A stretch of 47,783 bases of DNA from Gemmatimonadota bacterium (GTDB taxonomy: Bacteria > Gemmatimonadota > Gemmatimonadetes > Gemmatimonadales > Gemmatimonadaceae). Positions 1-9,398 of this stretch are shown here, one piece after another. Position 1 is the first letter of the stretch; every line of letters starts with the position of its first letter. The notes under the pieces are model-generated. The model worked only from the letters and a program-made list of their open reading frames with translations. It did not search any database and had not been told where the DNA came from. The stretch covers positions 1 to 47,783 of the forward strand of contig JAJPIS010000121.1 of assembly GCA_021324635.1 (NCBI GenBank), given 5' to 3'. Both the position numbers and the translations under genes were made by a program.

Positions 1-132
1 AACAATGGCGGCAACAATGGCGGCAACAATGGCGGCAACAACGGGCGCAACAACGGCGGAAACAACGGCCGCAATAACGGCGGCGACAACGGCGGCGACA
101 ACGGCGGCGACAACGGCGGGGACAATGGTGGC
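1..132 (+). repeat. 12-bp tandem repeat AACAAYGGCGGC
   Basis: About eleven consecutive 12-bp units that degrade gradually (AACAATGGCGGC, AACAACGGCCGC, GACAACGGCGGC). They encode the NNGG/DNGG repeat of the truncated gene. The unit length keeps the frame, so copy-number change would alter protein length without a frameshift. Confidence 0.85.
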
Positions 133-165
133 TTCTTCTGCATCATCTTCCCGGTCTTCTGTTGA
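1..165 (+). CDS. C-terminal end of an Asn/Gly-repeat protein (truncated by window edge)
   Basis: Frame 1 is open from the window edge to a TGA at 163-165. It encodes about eleven tetrapeptides of the form NNGG (variants NNGR and DNGG), then a short hydrophobic, cysteine-containing tail, FFCIIFPVFC. The period is exactly 12 bp and substitutions are mostly conservative, so this looks like translated sequence rather than a chance frame. I do not recognise the family. It lies about 250 bp upstream of the Tad pilus genes on the same strand, so it could be a surface or pilus-associated protein, but that is guilt by association. The N-terminus is outside the window. Confidence 0.5.
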   Translation, partial: NNGGNNGGNNGGNNGRNNGGNNGRNNGGDNGGDNGGDNGGDNGGFFCIIFPVFC

Positions 166-413
166 CGCCGTGAGTTGATGCAGGGCGCCTCGGCGCAACC
201 GCCGGGCCGGATGTCGAGACGTAGTCGAGCGCGGATGGGCGCGGAACGCGTCCCGTCCTCGCGTGGAGGAGGTGTGTCGATGACCCAGCGGAGGGCGAAC
301 GCCGTGGTCGCGCAGGGCACAGCAGTGCTCGTGGCGCATCCGTGTCCGAGATCGGGGGCAGTGCCCACGACCGTCGCGCGCCCGCGGGCGCAACGCGGGG
401 CGACGGTCTCGTG

Positions 414-1013
414 ATGGTGCACGGCGTGGTGCACGGCATGGTGCACGGCATGATGCACGGCGCACCGATCTTCGCCGGGTCCGCCTGGAAGATCCTGGCG
501 GGGGCGGTCTACTTCGCCCTCCTCGCGCTCGGCGGCCTCGCCGATGCCCGCACCCGGCGCGTCCCCAATCGGCTGGTCGCGATCCTGGCGCTGGCCGGGC
601 TTGCCTTCTCCGCCCTGGCGGCCCCTGTTCCACGCGGTCTCTGGATCGGCGCGGCCGGCATGCTGGTGGGGCTCGCGATCTGGCTGCCATCCTGGCTCCT
701 GCATCTGCTCGGGGCCGGTGATGTGAAGTTCTTCGCGGCCGCCGGGGCATGGCTGGGCCCGCGCGGCGCCTTCGAGGGCGCGGTCCTCGCCGCGTTCGCG
801 GGCGGCGCGCTCGCGCTCCTCTGGATGCTGCGCTATCGCGGTCTGCGCGGCGCCGGTGTCACGCTCTGGCTCGCGAGCGTGCAGCCCTCGACTCTCGCCC
901 GCGCGGACACGGCGCACAGGCGTGCCGGCGATCCGACTCCGGCGTTGCCGTACACGGTCGCCCTCGCTGCGGGCGCCGCCCTGGCCGCCTGGTATCCGAG
1001 CCTTCTCTTCTGA
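414..1013 (+). CDS. tadV: Tad-locus prepilin peptidase (TadV/CpaA)
   Basis: Aspartyl prepilin peptidase of the A24 family. It cleaves the leader of Flp-type pilins and pseudopilins at the inner membrane. The 199-residue product is almost entirely hydrophobic. The two expected catalytic aspartates are visible: one in DARTRRVPNR after the first membrane segment, and one in the GxGD-like motif GAGDVKFF about 55 residues later. It is short, as expected for the TadV/CpaA class, with no N-methyltransferase domain. Start choice is uncertain. The ATG at 414 is preferred, but a GTG at 342 is in frame, and residues after 414 are an odd VHGM-type repeat (four GTGCACGGC-like units) that may not belong to the mature protein. 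First gene of the Tad operon. Confidence 0.85.
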   Translation: MVHGVVHGMVHGMMHGAPIFAGSAWKILAGAVYFALLALGGLADARTRRVPNRLVAILALAGLAFSALAAPVPRGLWIGAAGMLVGLAIWLPSWLLHLLGAGDVKFFAAAGAWLGPRGAFEGAVLAAFAGGALALLWMLRYRGLRGAGVTLWLASVQPSTLARADTAHRRAGDPTPALPYTVALAAGAALAAWYPSLLF

Positions 1014-1029
1014 CCGCGGAGACCTCGTC

Positions 1030-1542
1030 ATGGTGAGGATGCGGAGCAGCCTGGCCGGTCCCGACGCGCGGGGAACGGGGGGCGTGCGGCGAGCGTCCGG
1101 GTCGCACCCGACGCGGCGCTCGCGTGCGCCGTCCCGGTATTGCGCCCAGGGAATGGCACGGACCGAGGGCGGCGCGATGGTCGAGTTTGCCCTCATCCTC
1201 CCCATGCTGCTGCTGGTGATCTGGGGAATCATCGACATCAGTCGGGCGTTCGACACGCTGAGCACGCTGAATTCGGCGGTCCGCGAGGGGGCGCGCGCGG
1301 CAGCGGTGACATCGAGCCGGCCCGACACGGGCGTGACCGCGTCGGCGATCAAGACGCTCGTCGCGACGGCGTTCCAGCCGGTCGGCGCACCGTTGGACAC
1401 CTCGCAGATCACGATCACGTGGGACGGCGCCCAATCCACCGTGAGCGCCACGTACCAGTTCCAGGCGATGACCCCGCTGCGCTGGGTCCTGACCGTCTCG
1501 CGGTCGGCGGTCTTTCGCTGGGAACAAACAACCGCTCCCTGA
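1030..1542 (+). CDS. tadE: TadE-like pilus assembly pseudopilin
   Basis: TadE family protein of 170 residues. TadE/TadF/TadG proteins are minor pseudopilins with one N-terminal transmembrane helix needed for Flp pilus assembly. The signature segment EGGAMVEFALILPMLLLVIW is present, followed by DISRAFDTLSTLNSAVREGARAAA, typical of the family. The ATG at 1030 is preceded by GGAG with 8-nt spacing, which favours it over upstream starts. The first 45 residues before the membrane segment are basic and poorly conserved in character, so a later start is possible. It begins 16 nt after the prepilin peptidase and is followed 15 nt later by cpaB. Confidence 0.85.
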   Translation: MVRMRSSLAGPDARGTGGVRRASGSHPTRRSRAPSRYCAQGMARTEGGAMVEFALILPMLLLVIWGIIDISRAFDTLSTLNSAVREGARAAAVTSSRPDTGVTASAIKTLVATAFQPVGAPLDTSQITITWDGAQSTVSATYQFQAMTPLRWVLTVSRSAVFRWEQTTAP

Positions 1543-1557
1543 GCGACGGGCGTCATC

Positions 1558-2499
1558 ATGGCCGAGAAGCGATATACCAGCGTCTTCGGATTCGCGATCG
1601 TCATCGCCGTGCTCGCGACCTACGGCGTCTTTCGCACGGTCTGGAGCATCCAGCGCACCAGTCACGTCGCCACCTCGGCGGTGGTGGTCGCGAGTCGCGA
1701 CATCCCGGAAGGGCATGCCATCGATCGAGGGGACGTCCGGACGAGCGAGTGGCCCGCCCCAACCGTTCCCGCGGGGGCGTTCGCGGTCCGCGACTCGGTG
1801 CTCGGACGGGTGACGCGGATGGCCGTGTTCACCGGCGAGCCGATCATCCCGGGCCGACTCGCCCCGGTCGGCACCGGCGCCGGCATCGAGGTCAAGATCA
1901 ACCCCGGCAAGCGGGCAATGGCGATCCGCATCGATGAGGTCGCCGGCATGAGCGGCCTCATTCAGCCCAACAGTCGGGTCGATGTCCTCGTCAGCATGCG
2001 CGACGAGTCGACGCCGGGCGGCAAGCGTGTGGCCAAGCTGTTCATGGAGAACATGCGCGTCCTCTCGGTCGGCACGCAGGTGTACCGGGACGAGAATGGG
2101 AAGCCGATTCGCGCCGCCAGCGCGACGCTCGAGGTGACGCCCGAGGAGGCCGAGCGGCTGGCGATCGCCGTCGGCACAGGGAGCATCCAGCTCGTCCTCC
2201 GCGGCTACGGCGACCCGGACAGCATCAAGACGGCCGGCGCCACGTCGACCGACGTGCTGTCGCAGTTGCGGGCCGGGTCGGTCGTCGCCGTGGCGGCGGA
2301 GCCGCCGAAGCCGAAGCACGCGCCGACGAGACGGGCGGATCCACCCAGACCGGCCCCGATCGTCATCGCGCCCACGCCGCCGCCGCAGGCCGCGCAGCGT
2401 CGGAATCCCGATTCGGTGACGGTCCAGGTGTACCGCGCCGGCAAGGCATCCCAGCAACGCTTCCAGCGGTCCGACTCGACCGCGGATTCGGCCCAGTGA
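1558..2499 (+). CDS. cpaB: Flp pilus assembly protein CpaB/RcpC
   Basis: CpaB/RcpC family, 313 residues: a periplasmic, membrane-anchored component that works with the secretin. An N-terminal membrane helix (about residues 9-27) precedes an SAF-type domain with VVVASRDIPEGHAI and GEPIIPGRLAP, then a CpaB core containing PGKRAMAIRIDEVAGMSGLIQPNSRVD; this order is diagnostic. The C-terminal 70 residues are proline- and charge-rich and look disordered. The stop overlaps the GTG start of cpaC by four bases (GTGA), indicating translational coupling. Confidence 0.92.
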   Translation: MAEKRYTSVFGFAIVIAVLATYGVFRTVWSIQRTSHVATSAVVVASRDIPEGHAIDRGDVRTSEWPAPTVPAGAFAVRDSVLGRVTRMAVFTGEPIIPGRLAPVGTGAGIEVKINPGKRAMAIRIDEVAGMSGLIQPNSRVDVLVSMRDESTPGGKRVAKLFMENMRVLSVGTQVYRDENGKPIRAASATLEVTPEEAERLAIAVGTGSIQLVLRGYGDPDSIKTAGATSTDVLSQLRAGSVVAVAAEPPKPKHAPTRRADPPRPAPIVIAPTPPPQAAQRRNPDSVTVQVYRAGKASQQRFQRSDSTADSAQ

Positions 2500-3656
2500 C
2501 GACACACCGGCGCTGGGCGCTCGTCGTGGCGGCCGTGAGCGCCGCACCGGCCGTTGCCGTCGGGCAGCAGGACGTGGTCGTCCCGATCACGGTCGCGGTC
2601 GGCCAGTCGGTGCCGATCACGCTGACGCAGCCGCTCACCAAGGTGTCGGTCGCCAACCCCGATGTCGCCGACGTGGTCGTGATCAGCACGACCGAGGTCG
2701 TCATCAATGCCCGTGCACCGGGCGAGAGCGACGCCATTGTCTGGCTCCAGGACGGCGGCCGGATGCACTACCGGATGGCGGTGCGGTCGACCACGCAGCA
2801 CCGGCAGATCGTGATCAGCCTCGAGTTCGCGGAGGTCGATCGCACACTGAGCCGCGATCTGGGGCTTTCGGGGCTGTATACGGACCAGCACAACCAGGTC
2901 GGCACCGGTGCCTTCGCCGGCGGCGCCGGCTCCGCCGGGACGACACCGGCCATCCCGACGAACGACTTCCTCACCGTCCTCACCGACTTCGACACGCAGC
3001 ACCTCCTGGGGCTGCTCCAGGCGCAGGAACAGCGCGGGCGTGCGCGCAGCCTGGCCGAGCCTCGCATCATGGCGTCCGACCGGGAGCCGGCGGACTTCCT
3101 GGCGGGCGGCGAGGTGCCGGTCCCCGTCGTGCAGACGGGCGGCACCGCCGGGCCGAGCGGCGCGGCACCGATCACGATTCAGTACAAGGAGTACGGGGTC
3201 CGCCTGCATTTCGTCGCCGAGATCCTCAACGACACCCTGGTGCGGATCACGCTCCGGCCGGAGGTGTCGGCGCTGGACTTCACCAACGCGATCGTCCTCT
3301 CCGGCTTCCGGATCCCCGCTCTGACGACCCGACGGGTCGAGAGCACGGTCGACGTCCGGCGCGGCCAGAGCCTCGTTCTCTCGGGCATGTTCAACGACGT
3401 CTGGCAGCGCACCCGAACCGGCATCCCGCTGCTCCAGCACATCCCGATCCTCGGGCTGCTCTTCTCCAGCACGCAGTGGCAGCACAACCAGACGGAGCTG
3501 CTGATCGTCGTCACGCCGGTCGTCGTCGACCCGGTGCGTCCCGACGCTCGCGACCTGCTCCCGCTCGTGCCCGACACGACGCTCCCCGCACGGGAGGCCA
3601 TCCGCCCGCGCCTCCCGGAGCTGCCGGCGTCCAGCATCCGCCCGGTTCCACACTAG
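2496..3656 (+). CDS. cpaC: Tad pilus secretin (CpaC/RcpA)
   Basis: Type II/III secretion secretin that forms the outer-membrane pore for the Flp pilus. The 386-residue product has a signal peptide ending near AVAVGQQ, then an N-terminal secretin/pilus domain (VAVGQSVPITLTQPLTKVSVANPDVADV, typical of CpaC), then the C-terminal secretin domain. Visible secretin hallmarks are LRPEVSALD, a VESTVDVRRGQSLVLSGMF segment, GIPLLQHIPILGLLF and the terminal strand ELLIVVTPVVVDP. The GTG start overlaps the cpaB stop. At under 400 residues it is compact for the family, with no obvious BON domain between the two parts. Confidence 0.93.
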   Translation: MTTHRRWALVVAAVSAAPAVAVGQQDVVVPITVAVGQSVPITLTQPLTKVSVANPDVADVVVISTTEVVINARAPGESDAIVWLQDGGRMHYRMAVRSTTQHRQIVISLEFAEVDRTLSRDLGLSGLYTDQHNQVGTGAFAGGAGSAGTTPAIPTNDFLTVLTDFDTQHLLGLLQAQEQRGRARSLAEPRIMASDREPADFLAGGEVPVPVVQTGGTAGPSGAAPITIQYKEYGVRLHFVAEILNDTLVRITLRPEVSALDFTNAIVLSGFRIPALTTRRVESTVDVRRGQSLVLSGMFNDVWQRTRTGIPLLQHIPILGLLFSSTQWQHNQTELLIVVTPVVVDPVRPDARDLLPLVPDTTLPAREAIRPRLPELPASSIRPVPH

Positions 3657-3679
3657 CGCGACGACCCGGCCGCCGCTGC

Positions 3680-4876
3680 ATGCCGTACCGCGCACTGATC
3701 GTCGGGGGAGCCGCGGGATTCGATCCCACGGCGGCGGAAGTGTTACAGCGGATGGACTTCGCCGACACGGTCCTGCTCCCGAGCATCGATGACGCGCTCG
3801 CCGCCATCCCGCACGAGCGGTTCGACATTCTCGTGGTGCCGCTCTCGGACATGCACGGCGCACAGCTCGCGATGCTCGATCGGGCGCTCCGCCGTGCCGG
3901 CACGACGTTCGTCATCGGAACGGCGACCCGACCCGATCCCGAGCTGATCCTCCGGGCGCTGCGATCGGGCATCCACGAGTTCCTGCTCCTGCCGCTCGAT
4001 GCGGCGGAGTTCGGAAGCGCGGTCGAGCGCCTCCTCGCCCGCCACGAGCCACGGGCGCGAGATGGTCACGTGCTGGCGTTCTACAGCGGCAAGGGCGGGG
4101 TGGGCACGACGACGGTGGCCGTGAATGTCGCCGCCTGCCTGGCGGCACTCCACAAGCCCGGTGAGGTCGCGCTCGCCGACTTCGTCACCGGGAGCGGTGA
4201 TGTGCGACTGCACCTCAACCTGACACCGACGTACGACCGGAGCGACCTACTCCAAAAGCTCGACCAGATCGACAACGAGCTGCTCCGATCGGTGCTCACG
4301 CCGTGTGCCGACGGTCTGGGCGTGCTCCCGGGGCCGGAAGCCGGCGAGCTGGAGCCGCCGCTCGACGCGACCGCCACCCGGATCATCATCGACCAGTTCC
4401 GACAGGATCTCGCGTTCGCCGTCATCGACTGCGAGCGGCAGCTCGGCGATGGCACGCTCGCGGCGTTCGACGCGAGCGACCGGATCGTGCTCGTCACCGA
4501 GCTGACCGTCCCGTCGCTCCGATCCACCCAGCGCACGCTGGCCGTGATCCGACGCCTCGGCCAGCCCGATGCCAAGGTCGCGGTGGTGGTCAACCGGCAG
4601 CAGTCGGGGGAGGTGCTGTCCCCCGCCGACGCGCAGGAGGTGCTCCAGCGCGAGATCTTCTGGCGCATCCCGAACGACTACCGGACCGCGGCGACCGCCA
4701 TCACGAACGGCCAGCCGGCCGTTCGCCAGGATCCACGCTCCAAGCTGGCGGCGAGCTACCGCCAGATGACGGAGAAGCTCGGCAGCCCGCATCTGTCGCC
4801 GTCCCGCAATGGGCACCATGCCGGCGGCGCGGCCCGGATCGCCAAGCTCTTCGGGCGTGCCCAGAGGAGGACATAG
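3680..4876 (+). CDS. cpaE: TadZ/CpaE-type pilus localisation ATPase
   Basis: MinD/ParA-superfamily ATPase (398 residues) of the TadZ/CpaE branch, which positions the Tad machine at the cell pole. An N-terminal receiver-like domain (residues 1 to about 130) lacks an obvious phosphoacceptor set. The ATPase domain starts at [21 protein letters not shown]. As known for TadZ, the deviant Walker A keeps the signature lysine (GKGGVG) but has Thr where canonical ParA proteins have the second Lys. The start was placed at ATG 3680, just after the cpaC stop, because the sequence from [10 protein letters not shown] matches the expected beta strand; upstream codons overlap cpaC. cpaF follows 2 nt after the stop. 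Confidence 0.9.
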   Translation: MPYRALIVGGAAGFDPTAAEVLQRMDFADTVLLPSIDDALAAIPHERFDILVVPLSDMHGAQLAMLDRALRRAGTTFVIGTATRPDPELILRALRSGIHEFLLLPLDAAEFGSAVERLLARHEPRARDGHVLAFYSGKGGVGTTTVAVNVAACLAALHKPGEVALADFVTGSGDVRLHLNLTPTYDRSDLLQKLDQIDNELLRSVLTPCADGLGVLPGPEAGELEPPLDATATRIIIDQFRQDLAFAVIDCERQLGDGTLAAFDASDRIVLVTELTVPSLRSTQRTLAVIRRLGQPDAKVAVVVNRQQSGEVLSPADAQEVLQREIFWRIPNDYRTAATAITNGQPAVRQDPRSKLAASYRQMTEKLGSPHLSPSRNGHHAGGAARIAKLFGRAQRRT

Positions 4877-4878
4877 CG

Positions 4879-6318
4879 ATGGCCCTGCGCAATCCGGTCA
4901 ATGGCCGCACGCCGACCGCTGCCCCCGCCGCCCCGGAGGCGCCCCGCCCGCCAGCCTGGGTCGCCACGCCGGGTCGCGGTGGCCCGCCGGTCAGCTCCCC
5001 CGGTACTCCACCGGCGTCTCTCTATGGGCCGCGGCGCGAGGAGCCGCCCGCGCTCAGCCCGGTCGATCAGCTCAAGGTCGACCTGCACCGCCGGCTCATC
5101 GCCCGCCTCGATCTCGACGCCCTCGAGCAGATCCGGAGCGAGGCGGAGCTCGCCTCCCAGATCCGGCACGCCGTGCTCGAGTTCCTGCGTGAGGAGGCGA
5201 CGCCGCTCAGCCAGCGGGAGCGCGAGGAAATCATCGAGCAGATCGTCTACGAGGTGACAGGGCTCGGCCCGATCGAGCCGCTCTTCCGCGATCACACGAT
5301 CAGCGACATCCTCGTCAACGGCCCGCGGGAGATCTACGTGGAGCGCGCCGGCCGCCTGACCCGGGTGGCGGCGACGTTCCGGAACGATGCCCACCTGCTC
5401 GCCGTGATCGACCGGGTCGTGAGCCGCGTCGGCCGACGCGTCGACGAGGCGTCGCCGATGGTCGATGCCCGGCTGCCGGACGGGTCGCGCGTCAACGCGA
5501 TCATCCCGCCGCTCGCCATCGATGGGCCGGTGCTCTCGATCCGCCGCTTCGCGACCGACCTGGCGGCCAAGCACCTGGTGCAGAACGGCACGCTGACGGA
5601 CGAGATGATGCAGATGTTCTCCGCCTGCGTGAAGGCGCGGCTGAACATGCTCATCTCCGGCGGGACGGGCGCCGGCAAGACGACGTTCATGAACGCCCTG
5701 AGCTCCTACGTGCCGCCGACCGAGCGCATCATCACGATCGAGGATGCCGCCGAGCTCCAGCTCCAGCAGGATCACGTCGTTCGCCTCGAGACGCGGCCGC
5801 CCAACGCCGAGGGGCGGGGCGAGGTCGTCGCCCGCGACCTGGTCAAGAACGCGCTGCGCATGCGCCCGGACCGCATCATCATCGGCGAGGTCCGATCGGC
5901 CGAGGCGCTCGACATGCTCCAGGCGATGAACACGGGGCACGAGGGCTCGCTGACGACGATCCACGCCAACTCGCCTCGCGATGCGCTCTCGCGCCTCGAG
6001 ACGATGATCCTCATGGCCAACACCAACCTGCCGAACCGGGCGATGCGCGAGCAGATCTCGTCCGCCCTCCACCTCATCATCCAGGTCGCGCGCCTCAGCG
6101 ATGGCACGCGGCGGGTCACGAGCGTGGTCGAGGTCACCGGGATGGAAGGCGACGTGGTGACGACCCAGGAGATCTACCGGTACCGGCGTCAGGGCATCGC
6201 CCCCGACGGGCGGGTCCTGGGTCAGTTCGAGACGACGGGCATCCGGCCCAAGTTCCTCCAGCGGCTCCAGGTCGCCGGCGTCGGGATGCCGGACCACGCC
6301 GCGACGTCGAGTTGGTGA
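4879..6318 (+). CDS. cpaF: Tad secretion ATPase (CpaF/TadA)
   Basis: Hexameric type II/IV secretion NTPase that drives Flp pilus polymerisation at the inner membrane. It has 479 residues. A proline-rich N-terminal 60 residues precedes a helical domain and the RecA-like core. Walker [10 protein letters not shown] sits at about residues 261-269; the Asp box ([11 protein letters not shown]), Walker B region ([26 protein letters not shown]) and His box ([15 protein letters not shown]) all follow. The ATG at 4879 has a strong AGAGGAGG ribosome binding site. TadB begins one base after the stop. Confidence 0.95.
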   Translation: MALRNPVNGRTPTAAPAAPEAPRPPAWVATPGRGGPPVSSPGTPPASLYGPRREEPPALSPVDQLKVDLHRRLIARLDLDALEQIRSEAELASQIRHAVLEFLREEATPLSQREREEIIEQIVYEVTGLGPIEPLFRDHTISDILVNGPREIYVERAGRLTRVAATFRNDAHLLAVIDRVVSRVGRRVDEASPMVDARLPDGSRVNAIIPPLAIDGPVLSIRRFATDLAAKHLVQNGTLTDEMMQMFSACVKARLNMLISGGTGAGKTTFMNALSSYVPPTERIITIEDAAELQLQQDHVVRLETRPPNAEGRGEVVARDLVKNALRMRPDRIIIGEVRSAEALDMLQAMNTGHEGSLTTIHANSPRDALSRLETMILMANTNLPNRAMREQISSALHLIIQVARLSDGTRRVTSVVEVTGMEGDVVTTQEIYRYRRQGIAPDGRVLGQFETTGIRPKFLQRLQVAGVGMPDHAATSSW

Positions 6319-6319
6319 G

Positions 6320-7279
6320 ATGGTGACCGCCCTCCTGATCTCCGTCTTCGCCGGGGTCGTCGCCCTGGTCGTCGTCGGCTACCATCTCGTCAACCGCCGC
6401 TGGCTGGCAACGCGCGAGGCGGCCCGGTCCCGGCTGGTGTCGGACCAGGACGGCCCGTCGGCTGCCGTTCTGATTCGGAGTGAGGAGCCGGCGAGCACGG
6501 TTCCCCTCCTCAACCGCATCCTCGCCCGACAGCAGATCACGCCGCGGCTCGCCGGCCGCCTCCGCCGTGCGGGGCTCAGTGGGCTCACCCCCGGCGCCTT
6601 CGTTCTCCTCTTCGGCGTCTGCGCGCTGCTCTTTGGCCTGGTCGGCGCCGCCGCCATCGGGTTCGTCGGTGCCACCATCGGCGCGGCGATCGGCGCCTAC
6701 ATCCCGTGGACGGCCCTGGCCTGGGCCGAGCGGCGGCGGATCGACCAGTTCGACGAGCAGTTGCCGGCCGCGATCGACATGCTCGTCAGCGCCCTCCGGA
6801 CCGGCTACTCCTTCCACGTCGCCTCGAACTTCCTCGGCCAGGAGCTCGCCCCGCCCCTGGGACCGGAGTTCGCGCGCATCTACGACGAGCAACGGCTCGG
6901 GATCGACCCGGAGACGGCGCTGCTCGGGATGCAGGAGCGGATCGGGAGCGTGGAGATGCGGATGTTCGTGACCGCGCTCCTCATCCAGCGGAAGACCGGC
7001 GGCAATCTCGGCGAGGTGCTCACCAACACGGCCGATCTCATGCGCGAGCGGATGGACGTGAAGCGGCAGCTCGACACGCTCACGGCCGAAGCGAAGTGGT
7101 CGGGGCGACTGCTGACGTTTCTGCCCGTGGTCACCTACTTCGGGCTCTCCTTCATCGCCCCGGACTTCATGCAGAATTTCACCGACTCGGTCACCGGGAA
7201 ATACCTCCTCGGCCTGTCGGCGGCCTGCGTGCTCACGGGCTACTTCATCATGATGAAGATCGCCCAGGTCGACTTCTGA
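6320..7279 (+). CDS. tadB: Tad inner-membrane platform protein TadB
   Basis: Type II secretion F-domain protein of the TadB family, 319 residues. It forms the inner-membrane platform with TadC and is acted on by the CpaF ATPase. Hydrophobic segments lie near the N-terminus, at about residues 95-135 (two helices) and at the C-terminus (ending YFIMMKIAQVDF). The conserved cytoplasmic core DEQLPAAIDMLVSALRTGYSF and the segment FVTALLIQRKTGGNLGEVL are clear T2SSF signatures. It is tightly packed between cpaF and tadC (7 nt). Confidence 0.93.
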   Translation: MVTALLISVFAGVVALVVVGYHLVNRRWLATREAARSRLVSDQDGPSAAVLIRSEEPASTVPLLNRILARQQITPRLAGRLRRAGLSGLTPGAFVLLFGVCALLFGLVGAAAIGFVGATIGAAIGAYIPWTALAWAERRRIDQFDEQLPAAIDMLVSALRTGYSFHVASNFLGQELAPPLGPEFARIYDEQRLGIDPETALLGMQERIGSVEMRMFVTALLIQRKTGGNLGEVLTNTADLMRERMDVKRQLDTLTAEAKWSGRLLTFLPVVTYFGLSFIAPDFMQNFTDSVTGKYLLGLSAACVLTGYFIMMKIAQVDF

Positions 7280-7286
7280 GGTCGCC

Positions 7287-8204
7287 ATGGTCCCCCTCTC
7301 CGTCCTCATCCTGGTCGTCGTCGGCGTGGGCGCTCTCGCGATCGCGGCCTCGGCGGCGCTCGCCGAGCAGGCGCGACGCCGCGCGGTCGGCCGTGCGGCC
7401 GGAGCGGTCCTGGCCGACGAGAGCGGCCCGAGTCTGCTGGTGGATCGACCCGGCGACGGCGACGCTCCGGTGGAGCAGCTGGTGCTCGCGATCGGCCGGG
7501 TCTGGAAGCCCGACGAGCAGACCGAGGGCAAGCTGGTGCACGCCGGGTTCGATGGGCCGTCGGCCCCCCTCGTCTACGGCGCCATTCGGGTCGCCTCGGT
7601 GGTGGCGGTGCCGCTCCTGGCGACCGTGCTCATCTCGGCGCCGACTCCGAGCGTCCGCCTGCTCGTGTTCGGTGCCGCGGGACTCGCCGGCTACATCCTC
7701 CCCGTCTATCTCCTCGAGCGTGCGGTCCGCCTGCGGCGGCAGCGCATCCTCCGGTCGCTACCCGATTGCATGGACCTGCTCGTGCTCTGTGTCGAGGCCG
7801 GATTGGGGTTCGACGCGGCCGTCCTGCGGGTCGCCAAGGAGATGCGAACGACCCATCCCGACATCGCCGGCCAGTTGCTGCTCGTGAACCGCCAGGTGAA
7901 CGCCGGCGTCAGTCGGGAGGAGGCGTTGCGCGCCGCGTACGCCCGGACGGGCGTCGAGGAGCTCCGCGTCCTCGTGCAGCATCTGATTCAGAGCGAGCGG
8001 CTCGGGACCAGCATCGCCCAGGTGCTGCGCGTGTATGGGCAGACCTTGCGCCGGAAGCGCAAGCAACTCGCCGAGCGCAAGGCGGCGACGGCGCCGCTCA
8101 AGATGACGATCCCGATGGCGGCCCTCATCCTCCCGGCGCTGTTCGTCGTGATCCTCGGACCGGCCGTGATGCAGATCTCGAAGCTCTTCCATCCGGGACG
8201 CTGA
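7287..8204 (+). CDS. tadC: Tad inner-membrane platform protein TadC
   Basis: Second T2SSF-domain platform protein of the Tad system, 305 residues. It has an N-terminal membrane helix (LSVLILVVVGVGALAIAASAAL), a central pair of helices, the core LRSLPDCMDLLVLCVEAGLGFDAAVLRVAKE, and the second signature EELRVLVQHLIQSERLGTSIAQVLR. It ends in a hydrophobic helix, ALILPALFVVILGPAVMQI. The pairing with tadB directly upstream and the PDCMDLLVLCVEAG motif identify TadC rather than another GspF relative. Confidence 0.93.
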   Translation: MVPLSVLILVVVGVGALAIAASAALAEQARRRAVGRAAGAVLADESGPSLLVDRPGDGDAPVEQLVLAIGRVWKPDEQTEGKLVHAGFDGPSAPLVYGAIRVASVVAVPLLATVLISAPTPSVRLLVFGAAGLAGYILPVYLLERAVRLRRQRILRSLPDCMDLLVLCVEAGLGFDAAVLRVAKEMRTTHPDIAGQLLLVNRQVNAGVSREEALRAAYARTGVEELRVLVQHLIQSERLGTSIAQVLRVYGQTLRRKRKQLAERKAATAPLKMTIPMAALILPALFVVILGPAVMQISKLFHPGR

Positions 8205-8207
8205 CGG

Positions 8208-9398
8208 ATGACAGGGCGCGGGCTCCGCGGACTGGGCGGGCGGTCGCCTCGCGTGCGCCACGTCTCCGGCGGGCACCTCGGCCGGGCGCGGCGGGGCGTC
8301 ACGATGATCCTCATCCTGTTCGTCACGGTCGTCATGATGGCGTTCGCGGCCATGGCCGTCGACGTGAGCCGGATGTACGCCGTGCGCAGCGAGCTTCAGC
8401 GCTCGGCCGACGCGGCCGCCCATGCCGGCGCCCTCCGCCTGATCCGCGCCGCCTACAACACCGCCGACGCCGAGGCGACCACGATCGCCGGCGCGAACCA
8501 GGTTCAGGGAGCGTCACCGACCGTCCGGTCGATCGAGTATGGAAGCTGGGATCCGGCATCGTCGACCTTCACGACCCAGTGCGTGGCCCCATGCACCGCC
8601 GCCGCGGCGGCGGGCGCGACCGCCCTCCGCGTCACCCTGACGGGCGGGTCGACGGCCCCGATCTTCGCGCAGTTCGTCGGCGGCGGTGGCTTCACGATCA
8701 CCGTGTCGGCCGTCGCCTGGATCGCGCCGACCATCGCGCAACACGACTGTAGCAAGCCGTTCTCCCTGCGCTACGAGTCGCTCACCGATCTCCTGGCATC
8801 CTTCGAGGGGCGGACCGCCGACTCCGAGCGGACGCTCGACTCGACCGACGTGGCCACGATCCGGGCCAACGGGCCCCAGCTGGCCGCCTGCTTCACGATC
8901 AATCCCACGGATCGATGCGCGCCGACGGCCCCGCCGGCCACCTACGCAGGCACCTATCAGGATGCGCAGCTCTACCCGCCGGCGACCGAGGGGACCGACC
9001 CGTTCCTGACCGAGATCGAGGAGCCCTGCGCCAGCTCCGAGACACTCGGTCCGGGGGACGTCCTGGAGCTGGACCCGCCGGCGACCGTCAAGCCGGGTGA
9101 CACGAACGGGGGGACCGATGCCTGGTGCACGCTCTACGCGCCGTATCCCTGCGCCATGAAGCTCGCCCTCTGGGACTCGGCGGCACCACCGGGCGCCGTC
9201 GCCAGCGATGGGAACACCTGCGGGGCCGGGACGTGCGTCCGCGTCCGGGCCGTGGTGCCGTTCATCGTCACGGCGGTCACGGAAGGCGGCGGCAACGTCA
9301 ACGCCGCCATCCAGGCGTATCCCACACTCGCGATCGATGAGGCGCCGGTCGGCCCGCCTCCCGCCGGCCCACTCGCCCGCGTGGTGCTCGTCAGGTGA
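8208..9398 (+). CDS. tadG: TadG-like pilus assembly protein
   Basis: TadE/G-like protein of 396 residues. A basic N-terminal stretch precedes the pseudopilin-like helix RRGVTMILILFVTVVMMAFAAMAVDVSRMYAVRSELQRSADAAAHAGA, the hallmark of the TadG N-terminal domain. The remainder is an extracytoplasmic domain with several cysteines and a DUF2134-like beginning (ATTIAGANQVQG). No clear von Willebrand A MIDAS motif is visible, so it is shorter than TadG proteins carrying that domain. It starts 3 nt after tadC, and its stop overlaps the next gene's GTG start (GTGA). Probably a minor structural or assembly component of the pilus. Confidence 0.85.
   Translation: MTGRGLRGLGGRSPRVRHVSGGHLGRARRGVTMILILFVTVVMMAFAAMAVDVSRMYAVRSELQRSADAAAHAGALRLIRAAYNTADAEATTIAGANQVQGASPTVRSIEYGSWDPASSTFTTQCVAPCTAAAAAGATALRVTLTGGSTAPIFAQFVGGGGFTITVSAVAWIAPTIAQHDCSKPFSLRYESLTDLLASFEGRTADSERTLDSTDVATIRANGPQLAACFTINPTDRCAPTAPPATYAGTYQDAQLYPPATEGTDPFLTEIEEPCASSETLGPGDVLELDPPATVKPGDTNGGTDAWCTLYAPYPCAMKLALWDSAAPPGAVASDGNTCGAGTCVRVRAVVPFIVTAVTEGGGNVNAAIQAYPTLAIDEAPVGPPPAGPLARVVLVR

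Noticed and set aside
859-2547. Long open frame on the minus strand opposite tadE-cpaB
   Set aside because: Arg/Asp/Pro-rich translation without any recognisable domain. It is the mirror of strongly supported plus-strand genes, a usual effect of very high GC content.
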